The position numbers were made by a program, and so were the translations under genes. From the NCBI RefSeq assembly GCF_937873725.1, contig NZ_CALMYY010000039.1:1-34488 (forward strand): DNA of 34,488 bases. Reading direction: 5' to 3'. This DNA is from an uncultured Dietzia sp. Its GTDB lineage: Bacteria; Actinomycetota; Actinomycetes; Mycobacteriales; Mycobacteriaceae. This document shows positions 19,702 through 26,661 of the stretch, piece by piece (the stretch's first letter is position 1; every line of letters starts with the position of its first letter). The notes beneath the pieces were generated by a model. That model did not search any database and was not told the DNA's origin. It saw only the letters and a program-made list of their open reading frames with translations.

Positions 19702-19712
19702 GTATGGTGCAT
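19677..19712. promoter_or_regulatory. Nested palindromes between divergent genes
   Basis: The outer arms ATGCACC (19677-19683) and GGTGCAT (19706-19712) are perfect complements. Inside lies CCTG-AAA-CAGG (19685-19695). They fill most of the 53 bp between the SnoaL-like start (19662) and the flavoprotein start (19716). This is a candidate operator for shared control. Confidence 0.5.
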
Positions 19713-19715
19713 GAT

Positions 19716-21179
19716 ATGACGGACATCAGTGCAGACAGTCGTCCGACCGTGGTGACGGCGGACGTCATCGTGGTGGGCATGGGAATCGCCGGCGCGTGCG
19801 CGGCGATCGAGGCCGCCGAGGCCGGTGCGTCGGTGGTGGCGCTCGAGGGAGCCTCCGGCCCCGGCGGCTCGTCGGCGCAGTCCGGCGGCGAGGTCTACCT
19901 CGGCGGCGGCACCGCCACCCAGGAGGCACTGGGGATCCCCGACACGGTGGAGGCCATGCGGGCGTTCCTCACCGCCGCGCTCGGTCCCAACGCCGACGAG
20001 GCCAAGATCGCCGACTACTGCGCCGGGTCGCGCGAGCACCACGACTGGCTGGTCGCGCACGGCGCCGTGTTCAACCACAAACTGTGGGACACCCCCACCT
20101 GGATGCCGGGCGACGACTCGGGGCTGATGTGGATGGGTGAGCGGGCCGAGCCGTTCGCCTCCGCCGCCGCCCCGGCCGCGCGCGGCCACCGCCCCCCCGC
20201 CCCCAACTTCGCGGGCGGCCTGCTCATGGACGCCCTCGTGGCCACGGCGGACAAGGCGGGCGTCACCACGCACTGCGACGTCAAGGCCCGCTCCCTGATC
20301 GTGGAGGACGGCCGGGTGGTGGGGGTCCGGGCCACCGAGTTCGGCGCGGAGCGCGAGTACCGCGCCACCGGCGGCGTGGTGCTGGCCACGGGCGGGTTCG
20401 TCGACAACGACCGCATGCTCGAGCAGTGGGCGCCCCAGCAGTTGGGCAAGGACAAGGTCTCCGACGGTCGCGACGACGGGTCGGGCATCGAGATGGGGAT
20501 GGAGATCGGCGCCGCCGTGCGCCGGATGCACCAGACCGAGACCGCGATGCTCATCATCCCCCGCCTCGTGGTGGGCGCGATGCTCGTCGACGGCGACGGC
20601 CAGCGCTTCATCAACGAGGAGGTCTACCCCGGCCTGTACTGCCACGCGGCGGTCCACCACCGCCGGCCGCCGGTGTGGGTGATCATCGACGAGAAGGGGA
20701 TCGAGGACGTCCCGGAGGCCGAGCTGTGGGGCATGCAGCCAATGCACGCCGCGGAGACGATCGAGGAGCTGGCCGCGGACTGCGGGCTGCCCGCCGACGC
20801 GCTCGCGGACCAGCTGCGCCGCTACAACGCCGGCGCCGAGCGCGGCGAGGACCCGCAGTTCGGCAAGAGCGCGCAGTGGGTCCGCCCGCTGGAGCCGCCG
20901 TTCGGCGCGTACCCCACCGGGGCGGGCGGGCCCGACTCGTACAACGGCCTGCCCCTCAAGGCGCAGGGCTTCACCCTTGGCGGCCTGCACACGGACCTCG
21001 ACTCGCGCGTGCTGGACCGCGCGGGCGAGGCCATCCCCGGCCTGTTCGCCGCCGGCCGCTGCACCCACGGCCTCCACGGCGACGGGTACATCTCCGGCAC
21101 CTCCCTCGGCGACGGCTCGTTCTTCGGCCGGCGCGCCGGGCGCGGGGCGGCCGGCGCGACCGGGACGACCGAGGCGTGA
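19716..21179 (+). CDS. FAD-dependent dehydrogenase, KstD/fumarate reductase flavoprotein family
   Basis: A 487-residue flavoprotein. The N-terminal Rossmann motif is GMGIAGACAA (21-30) with acidic ribose contact Glu44. GPGGSSAQSGGEVYLGGGT follows and the C-terminal FAD site is IPGLFAAGRCTHGLHGDGYISGTSLGDG. This architecture is shared by 3-ketosteroid 1-dehydrogenases and fumarate reductase-like enzymes, which oxidise or reduce C-C bonds next to a carbonyl. The ring substrate cannot be fixed from sequence. An ATG at 19704 is also in frame; 19716 gives MTDISADS and is chosen with modest certainty. The stop codon overlaps the next start as GTGA, so it is coupled to thioesterase A. Confidence 0.85.
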   Translation: MTDISADSRPTVVTADVIVVGMGIAGACAAIEAAEAGASVVALEGASGPGGSSAQSGGEVYLGGGTATQEALGIPDTVEAMRAFLTAALGPNADEAKIADYCAGSREHHDWLVAHGAVFNHKLWDTPTWMPGDDSGLMWMGERAEPFASAAAPAARGHRPPAPNFAGGLLMDALVATADKAGVTTHCDVKARSLIVEDGRVVGVRATEFGAEREYRATGGVVLATGGFVDNDRMLEQWAPQQLGKDKVSDGRDDGSGIEMGMEIGAAVRRMHQTETAMLIIPRLVVGAMLVDGDGQRFINEEVYPGLYCHAAVHHRRPPVWVIIDEKGIEDVPEAELWGMQPMHAAETIEELAADCGLPADALADQLRRYNAGAERGEDPQFGKSAQWVRPLEPPFGAYPTGAGGPDSYNGLPLKAQGFTLGGLHTDLDSRVLDRAGEAIPGLFAAGRCTHGLHGDGYISGTSLGDGSFFGRRAGRGAAGATGTTEA

Positions 21180-21895
21180 GCGAGCCGTCGGTCGTCCCGC
21201 GCCGTGACCGGCCGACCGTGGCCCTCGGACCGCTGGTTCCGGGGCGCGGTGGTGGCGAGCCGATCGACCGGATCGACGACGACGAGGCCGGCCTCTTCGC
21301 CCTCGTCGAGCAGGTCCGCCGGATCCGCGCGCTGACCACCGGTGGGTTGTTCGACACGGACCTCGCCCCGCTGACCGACCGGGTGCGCGAGGTGGCCGAC
21401 CGGTTGGAGGCCGCGTCGGCGAGTCCGGAGCGCAGGCAGTCCGTCACGTGGTCGACCTGGGACTTCCTCACCAACTGCCCGGTGGTCGGGCGGTCCAACG
21501 TGCTGGCCCCGCCGCTGGGGTTCGAGATGCTGGGGGACGGGACGCTGCGCGCCGAGGTGACGTTGGGGCTGGAGTACCAGGGTCCGCCGGCGTGCGTGCA
21601 CGGCGGCGTGGTCTCGCTGTTGTTCGACGCCGTGCTGGGCCGGGTGAACTACCACGCCGGCAGCACCGGGATGACCGTGTACCTCGACGTGGACTACCGC
21701 AGCCCCACCCCGATCCTCGAGCCGATCGTGGTGACCGGTCGGCAGGTCAGGGTGGACGGACGCAAGATCTGGGCGCAGGGCGCCATCCATGCGGGGGACC
21801 GGCTGTGTGCGACCGCCGAGGGCATGTTCGTCACTCCCGACGGTCTGCTCCAGGAGAACCGGGACCGGATGGTCCGGGGCCCTGTCGACGGCTGA
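21176..21895 (+). CDS. Hotdog-fold thioesterase-like protein A
   Basis: A 239-residue protein. Residues 125-225 form a PaaI/THEM4-type hotdog domain with YQGPPACVHGGVVSLLFD (134-151); His142-Gly-Gly and Asp151 fit the acyl-CoA thioesterase active-site pattern. A second block is VDGRKIWAQGAIHAGDRLCATAEG. The first 110 residues are a helical extension (LVEQVRRIRAL ... LTDRVREVADRLEAA) shared with proteins B and C nearby but not typical of small PaaI enzymes. GTG 21176 overlaps the flavoprotein stop codon. Hydrolysis of an acyl-CoA made or used by the flavoprotein pathway is an inference. Confidence 0.83.
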   Translation: MSEPSVVPRRDRPTVALGPLVPGRGGGEPIDRIDDDEAGLFALVEQVRRIRALTTGGLFDTDLAPLTDRVREVADRLEAASASPERRQSVTWSTWDFLTNCPVVGRSNVLAPPLGFEMLGDGTLRAEVTLGLEYQGPPACVHGGVVSLLFDAVLGRVNYHAGSTGMTVYLDVDYRSPTPILEPIVVTGRQVRVDGRKIWAQGAIHAGDRLCATAEGMFVTPDGLLQENRDRMVRGPVDG

Positions 21896-21920
21896 CGGCG
21901 GGGGCGGGACTGGGCCGGAG

Positions 21921-21934
21921 TAGATTCTGTGGCC
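21921..21934 (+). promoter_or_regulatory. Candidate -10 for leaderless thioesterase B mRNA
   Basis: TAGATT (21921-21926) is followed by 8 nt and the GTG at 21935, the spacing expected when transcription starts at or just before the start codon. An in-frame GTG at 21929 would lie upstream of the predicted start of transcription. Confidence 0.5.
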
Positions 21935-22633
21935 GTGACCACCGACAGCACCGCCCCCGACGACCGTCCCCTCGGCACGACCGACCCCGCCTCCGCCCCC
22001 ACGGAGGGAACACCGTTCCTGCCCCAGGTCGACGACGCCTCCGGCGCCACCGCCCTCGCCCGCGAACTGCGTCGTCTCCGGGGTCTGGTCGCGGGTTCGG
22101 TGTACGAGGACGTCCACGACGCCGTGGCGACCGTCCGCGCTCTCGTCGACCACCTGGAGGCCGTGGGGACCAAGGTCCGGCCGGCCGACTACGCCACCTG
22201 GGGCGTGCCGGAGCACATCGCCTCGAACCCCGCGATCGGCAGCCGCAACCCGGTGTCCCCGCCGCTGGAGCCGGTGGTGTTCCCCGACGGCACCGTGCGG
22301 GCCGAGCTGCGGTTGGGCATCGAGTACCAGGGCCCTCCCGGGTGCGTGCACGGTGGGATCGTCGCGCTGATCTTCGACGAGATGCTGGGCCTGGCCAACG
22401 CGGCGGCCGGGAGCGTGGGCATGACGGCGGATCTGCGGGTGGTCTACAAATCGCCGACGCCGCTGTACTCGCCGTTGCGCTTCGAGGCCCGCCAGGACCG
22501 GGTCGACGGCCGCAAGATCTGGGCCGGCGCCACGCTGCACGCCGGGGACACCCTCTGCGCCACCGCCGAGGCCCTGTTCATCGAGCCGAGGGGAATCCGC
22601 GACGCCGACCGCGGCCGGCCCATCGAGGGCTGA
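21935..22633 (+). CDS. Hotdog-fold thioesterase-like protein B
   Basis: A 232-residue paralogue of A. The hotdog domain carries YQGPPGCVHGGIVALIFD with His139 and Asp148, and VDGRKIWAGATLHAGDTLCATAEA. The N-terminal helical part LARELRRLRGLVAG aligns with that of A. The start is GTG 21935 (or 21929). No Shine-Dalgarno is seen but a -10 element is at leaderless distance, so it probably has its own promoter 39 bp after gene A. It converges with the SDR gene that ends 22 bp further on. It is predicted to be a cytoplasmic acyl-CoA thioesterase; the substrate is unknown. Confidence 0.83.
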   Translation: MTTDSTAPDDRPLGTTDPASAPTEGTPFLPQVDDASGATALARELRRLRGLVAGSVYEDVHDAVATVRALVDHLEAVGTKVRPADYATWGVPEHIASNPAIGSRNPVSPPLEPVVFPDGTVRAELRLGIEYQGPPGCVHGGIVALIFDEMLGLANAAAGSVGMTADLRVVYKSPTPLYSPLRFEARQDRVDGRKIWAGATLHAGDTLCATAEALFIEPRGIRDADRGRPIEG

Positions 22634-22655
22634 CCATCCCGCCCGCGGCGGTGCC

Positions 22656-23474
22656 TCAGTTCCCGCGCAGCGCCTTCATCCGCTTGTGCGCCCCGGCCAC
22701 GATCCGTCCGCGGTCGACCCCGGAGGAGAACTCGACGCCCTTGCGGTTGCCCTCGCCGCCGCAGACGTGGACGGGTCCGGCGCCGATGGAGGCCAGGACC
22801 TCCTCCGCGACCTCCGCGGGTTCGCTGACGGTCATCCCCGGCAGGTCCATGTCCAGGCCGGCGCGGATCATGGCGGGGGTCCGGGTGACGCCGAGGATCA
22901 CCTCGACCACGTCCACCCCGTGCTCCCGCATCTCCAGCCACAGGCCCTCGACAAAGACCCGGCTGAACGCCTTGGCCGCCGAGTAGATGCTCATGTCGGC
23001 GTGGCCGAGGTAGCCGGCCATCGAGCCCATCACCACGATGCCGCCGCGGCCGCGGGCCGTGAGGCCGGGTCCGAACTGCCGGATGATCTGCATGGGCGAG
23101 GTGATGTTGAGGTCGATCACCTTCTGCACCTGCGCCATGTCGGCCTCGACGAACTCGCAGCCGTAGGTGTTGGCCCCGGCGTTGAGCACGAGCAGGCCCA
23201 GGTCGAGGCCCTCGCAGGCCTCGGCGATGGTCGCGGTGGCGCCGGGCTCGGTGAGGTCCACCGGCACGATGCGGCAGTCCACGCCCCTCGCGCGGACGGC
23301 CTCGGCGGTCTCCTCGAGGGGGCCGGTCTTGCGGGCGACCAGCACGGAGGAGACGCCGCGGTCGGCGAGACGGAACGCGATCTCGGCGCCCACGCCCTCG
23401 CTCCCCCCCACGATCAGCGCCCAGGGGCCGTAGGTCTCGGCATCGAAAGTCTTCGGATTGACGGGTGTCGACAT
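22656..23474 (-). CDS. Short-chain dehydrogenase/reductase
   Basis: A 272-residue classical SDR. The cofactor motif is GGSEGVG (23-29), a variant of TGxxxGxG. NAG (98-100), Ser151 and Tyr164-x3-Lys168 (YSAAK) complete the active site. LVARK after the second strand suggests NADP preference (Arg48). It resembles the SDRs that reduce acyl or keto lipid intermediates; the substrate is unknown. The ATG at 23474 lies in a palindrome shared with the divergent gene for thioesterase C, whose ATG is 12 bp away. Confidence 0.88.
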   Translation of the reverse strand: MSTPVNPKTFDAETYGPWALIVGGSEGVGAEIAFRLADRGVSSVLVARKTGPLEETAEAVRARGVDCRIVPVDLTEPGATATIAEACEGLDLGLLVLNAGANTYGCEFVEADMAQVQKVIDLNITSPMQIIRQFGPGLTARGRGGIVVMGSMAGYLGHADMSIYSAAKAFSRVFVEGLWLEMREHGVDVVEVILGVTRTPAMIRAGLDMDLPGMTVSEPAEVAEEVLASIGAGPVHVCGGEGNRKGVEFSSGVDRGRIVAGAHKRMKALRGN

Positions 23475-23489
23475 ACGCTTGAGTGTATG
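23472..23489. promoter_or_regulatory. Palindrome holding two divergent start codons
   Basis: CATACGCT (23472-23479), TG, AGTGTATG (23482-23489): an 18-bp inverted repeat with one mismatch per arm pair. The outer CAT/ATG triplets are the start codons of the SDR (minus) and thioesterase C (plus). TACGCT (plus) and TACACT (minus) sit at -10 distance from the opposite start codons, consistent with two leaderless, overlapping promoters. Confidence 0.6.
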
Positions 23490-24245
23490 GCTAGCGACAG
23501 CGATGGTCCCTCGACACACCGGGGACCCCTCCCCCGCCACGAGGCCGTGGACAACTTCCAGCTCCACAGCATGCGGGAACTCCTGGGCGAGTCGTTCGAC
23601 CCGATCCCGGTCCCGGACCTCCCCCCCGCGGACCCGGAGCTGGACCGTTCGGTGGCGGCCCTCCGCAGGATCAGGGACGCGATCTCCGGACTCGCCCACT
23701 CGGAGGTGGAGTTGGGTGACATCGCCGACCGGCTGGAGGAGGTGGCCGAGCTGCTCGAGCCGAGGGTTCCGGACCCCGCCACGCGACTGGCCACCATGTG
23801 GACCGGTGCCGGGTCCCGGCGGGCGAACCCGGTGGGCGGCCAGGAGAATCCGATCGCCCCGCCGGTGCACTTCCACGCCCACGACGACGGATCGGTGAGG
23901 GCGGAGCTGACCCTGGGGCTCGCCTACCAGGGCCCGCCGGGATGCGTCCACGGCGGGATCAGCGCGCTGATCATCGACCACATGATGGGTTTCGCCAACC
24001 ACTGGGGGGGCCGGTACGGGATGACCGCGCACTACGAGATCGACTACCGCTCGCCGACCCCCCTGCTCCAGCCGCTGCGGTTCCGGGCCTGGGTGCAGGA
24101 GGTCGACGGGCGCAAGACCTGGACCCACGCGACGATCCACGCGGGGGAGCGGCTCTGCGTGGAGGCGCGAGGGCTCTTCCTCGAGGCCAGCGTCCCCGTG
24201 CCGGGCAGGCCCGACCAACGCTCGACCATCGGAGACGGCCCGTAG
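23487..24245 (+). CDS. Hotdog-fold thioesterase-like protein C
   Basis: A 252-residue third paralogue. The hotdog domain contains YQGPPGCVHGGISALIID (His155, Asp164) and VDGRKTWTHATIHAGERLCVEARG. The N-terminal helical part is VAALRRIRDAISG ... IADRLEEVAELLEP, again as in A and B. ATG 23487 is the start; no Shine-Dalgarno is visible and the upstream palindrome supports a leaderless mRNA. It converges with the TetR gene. Function is predicted as for A and B; different neighbours suggest a different substrate or use. Confidence 0.84.
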   Translation: MASDSDGPSTHRGPLPRHEAVDNFQLHSMRELLGESFDPIPVPDLPPADPELDRSVAALRRIRDAISGLAHSEVELGDIADRLEEVAELLEPRVPDPATRLATMWTGAGSRRANPVGGQENPIAPPVHFHAHDDGSVRAELTLGLAYQGPPGCVHGGISALIIDHMMGFANHWGGRYGMTAHYEIDYRSPTPLLQPLRFRAWVQEVDGRKTWTHATIHAGERLCVEARGLFLEASVPVPGRPDQRSTIGDGP

Positions 24246-24272
24246 TCAGCCACCCGTGGTCAGCCGAAGGTG

Positions 24273-24917
24273 TCAGCCCTGGACCTCGACCTGCACGACC
24301 TTCTGGAGGTAGGGCGCGATGACCGCGGTGAGGCCCGACGCCAACTGGTCGGGATCGTTCGGCGGCAGTGAGATGAAGCTGATCCCGATCCGGGCGATGA
24401 TCGAGGCCGCCAGCCTGGCCTGCGACACCTCGATCCGCATCCAGCTCTCCGACAGGGCCGGGGTGAGGACCTCGGTGGCGCGCTCGATGAGCGGCCCGGC
24501 CTCGGTGGTGATCAGGCGCAGCAGGTCCGGCTTGATGTCCCCGGTGAGGAGGGCGCGGACCAGCGGATCGCGCCGGCTGGACAGCAGGAACCCGTTGATC
24601 CCCTCGTGCAGCGCGACCTCGATCTGACCGGGATGTCGGTCGATGGAGTCGCGGATCTCCCCGGCAAACGTCTCAGACAGCTGTAGAGCGTAGGCCTGGG
24701 CCAGGCCCTGGCGGTTGCCGAAGGTGCTGTACAGCGTCTGACGGCTCAGCCCGGCCGCCTTGGCCACGTCGGACATGGTGACCGCCGACCAGTCGCGCGA
24801 GCCCAGGAGCTCGTGCATGGCGTCGAACACGGTGGACCGCAGCGACCGGCGCTCCCCGCGGGCGTCGCCGGGGGAGCGCCGGTCGCTGGACGGGCGGCTG
24901 AGTGACATGGCCTCCAT
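24273..24917 (-). CDS. TetR-family regulator (AlkX-like)
   Basis: A 214-residue TetR protein. Residues 24-70 hold the helix-turn-helix domain: LRSTVFDAMHELLGSRDWSAVTMSDVAKAAGLSRQTLYSTFGNRQGL, with the typical TLYxxFGN. The C-terminal ligand domain has no recognisable motif. It begins 33 bp after the alkB stop codon, on the same strand, so it is probably co-transcribed. In Dietzia a TetR gene in this position (alkX) represses the alkB-rubredoxin gene and responds to fatty acids; that role is inferred here. The start may be ATG 24917 or 24908. The N-terminal 23 residues are basic. Confidence 0.88.
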   Translation of the reverse strand: MEAMSLSRPSSDRRSPGDARGERRSLRSTVFDAMHELLGSRDWSAVTMSDVAKAAGLSRQTLYSTFGNRQGLAQAYALQLSETFAGEIRDSIDRHPGQIEVALHEGINGFLLSSRRDPLVRALLTGDIKPDLLRLITTEAGPLIERATEVLTPALSESWMRIEVSQARLAASIIARIGISFISLPPNDPDQLASGLTAVIAPYLQKVVQVEVQG

Positions 24918-24950
24918 TGTTCCTGATCCTCCCTGCCGCGCGCGGCGCGG

Positions 24951-26438
24951 CTACCGCACGGGGAGGTAGTCGACCTTGTCCCGCACGCCGCAGTCCGAGC
25001 ACCGCCAGGTGTCGGGAATCGCGGACCAGGGGGTACCGGCCGGGAAGCCCTCGCGCGGCTCGCCGGCGGTCTCCGAGTAGTGGTGTCCGCAGTTGGGGCA
25101 CACGTACTCCCCGGTCGGGGAGGTCTGGTCGGGGGCGATGTCGGTGTCCGGGAGCACCTGCTCGGCGACCGCGGTCGGTCCGGCCCCGTACCGCGCGAGG
25201 ATCCTGTCGCGCTTGGACGGCTGGATGTTGGCGCGGGAGATGTCACCCCCGTAGTGGGCCAGGACGCGCTTGTCCATGACCCTGCGCCACAGCGGCGGCA
25301 CGTACGCCAGCACCATCATCGTGGCGTACCCCGACGGCAGCTGGGGGGCCTGCTCGAAGCTGCGGAGCACCTGGTAGCGGCGCATGGGGTTGGCGTGGTG
25401 ATCGGAGTGACGCTGGAGGTGGTAGAGGAAGATGTTGGTCACCAGGTGGTCCGAGTTCCACGAGTGCTCCGGGCGGCAGCGCTGGTAGCGGCCCGCGGAG
25501 GTCTTCTGGCGCAGCAGTCCGTAGTGCTCGAGGTAGTTGACCACCTCCAGCAGCGAGAACCCGAAGACGGCCTGGACGGCGAGCCAGGGGGCGATCTCCC
25601 ACCCGAACACCGCGATCAGCCCGCCGAACAGCACGACGGTCATGAGCCAGGCGTTGAGGTTGTCGTTCCGGATGGTCCACGGGTTCTTGCCCAGGCGGCC
25701 GAGCCGCTCCTTCTCGAGCCGCCAGGCGGACGTCAGCGACCCGACCACGCTGCGCGGCAGGAAGGCCCAGAACGACTCGCCGAACCGCGAGCTGGCGGGA
25801 TCCTCGGGCGTCGCGACGCGGGCGTGGTGGCCCCGGTTGTGTTCGATGAAGAAGTGGCCGTACCCGGTGGTGGCGAGCGCGACCTTGGAGAGCCACTTCT
25901 CGCTGCCCGCGATCTTGTGGCCGAGCTCGTGTGCGGTGTTGATCCCGATCCCGCCGGTGATCGCGACGGTCCAGGCCACGCCGATGGAGGCGGCGATCCC
26001 GAGGCCCCCGTCGTAGCCCAGCCACGACAGGTCGTCGGCCGACCACAGGTAGGCGGCCGCGATGAGGGACGCGTACTGGAAGGGGATGTACAGGTAGGTG
26101 CACCACCGGTAGAACGGGTCCGCCTCGAGCCGGTCCATCACCTCGTCCGGCGGGTTCTGCCCGTCGGCGCCCACGGCGAGGTCGCCCAGCGGGATCGCCA
26201 CGTAGACCAGGACCGGGAGCAGGAACCACGCGACGGTGGCGGCGGGCCCCCAGCCCAGGGCGTTGAACCCCGCGACGAACGGCATGGACAGGAACAGGCC
26301 CATCGCGGGGATGAGCCCGAGCAGCCACAGGTACCGCTTGGCGTCGGTCCAGGCGTACGGCTCGACGTCGGCGTGGTGGTGGTGCGCGTCGTGGGCGTCC
26401 GCCCCCCCGGCCTGGCGGATGTACTCGGTGCTGGACAT
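24951..26438 (-). CDS. alkB: Alkane 1-monooxygenase AlkB fused to rubredoxin
   Basis: A 495-residue membrane di-iron enzyme that hydroxylates the terminal methyl of n-alkanes. Histidine boxes are HELGHK (170-175), EHNRGHH (199-205) and LQRHSDHH (341-348), with NYLEHYG (301-307) the AlkB signature. About six hydrophobic segments precede and separate them. Residues 440-495 are a rubredoxin domain with CPNC (447, 450) and CSDC (480, 483), the four Fe ligands; this supplies electrons without a separate protein. Such fusions are described in Dietzia and Prauserella. A His-rich segment (DAHDAHHHH) is near the N-terminus. ATG 26438 has GGAGG 8 nt upstream, so the frame further upstream to 26480 is not used. 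Confidence 0.96.
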   Translation of the reverse strand: MSSTEYIRQAGGADAHDAHHHHADVEPYAWTDAKRYLWLLGLIPAMGLFLSMPFVAGFNALGWGPAATVAWFLLPVLVYVAIPLGDLAVGADGQNPPDEVMDRLEADPFYRWCTYLYIPFQYASLIAAAYLWSADDLSWLGYDGGLGIAASIGVAWTVAITGGIGINTAHELGHKIAGSEKWLSKVALATTGYGHFFIEHNRGHHARVATPEDPASSRFGESFWAFLPRSVVGSLTSAWRLEKERLGRLGKNPWTIRNDNLNAWLMTVVLFGGLIAVFGWEIAPWLAVQAVFGFSLLEVVNYLEHYGLLRQKTSAGRYQRCRPEHSWNSDHLVTNIFLYHLQRHSDHHANPMRRYQVLRSFEQAPQLPSGYATMMVLAYVPPLWRRVMDKRVLAHYGGDISRANIQPSKRDRILARYGAGPTAVAEQVLPDTDIAPDQTSPTGEYVCPNCGHHYSETAGEPREGFPAGTPWSAIPDTWRCSDCGVRDKVDYLPVR

Positions 26439-26466
26439 CGGACGACCTCCGAAGATCGACATGAGT

Positions 26467-26480
26467 GTGGCGTATGCCAC
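26467..26480 (-). promoter_or_regulatory. Small hairpin in the alkB leader
   Basis: GTGGC-GTAT-GCCAC, a perfect 5-bp stem with a 4-nt loop, lies about 30 nt upstream of the alkB start in the predicted 5' leader. It could affect mRNA stability; no riboswitch class is recognised. Confidence 0.4.
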
Positions 26481-26492
26481 TGTGTGGAGACC

Positions 26493-26521
26493 AGATTAGA
26501 CAAAAGACGGCGTCGTGTCTA
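26493..26521 (-). promoter_or_regulatory. alkB core promoter covered by a 25-bp palindrome
   Basis: On the minus strand TAGACA (26516-26521, 5/6 match to TTGACA), a 17-nt spacer and TAATCT (26493-26498) form a good SigA-type promoter. The imperfect palindrome 26497-26521 has perfect outer arms TAGACA/TGTCTA and pairs at 9 of 12 positions. A second perfect palindrome TGTCTAGACA (26516-26525) overlaps the -35. This is the expected position for a TetR operator that blocks polymerase binding. Confidence 0.72.
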
Positions 26522-26661
26522 GACAAGCGCCGGGATTTTGTCCACGAGCGACGGCGACGAGCCTCGCGACCACGGGGCCGGGCCGGAATAAGTGGGCGGT
26601 GGGCCGGGTTGTACCGACCGGTCGTCGGGACTCCTCTCCCGGCGTCAGAGGAGTCGACGAC

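Noticed and set aside
26537..26545. DnaA-box-like TTGTCCACG near alkB
   Set aside because: A single 8/9 match away from the origin without neighbouring boxes; expected by chance.
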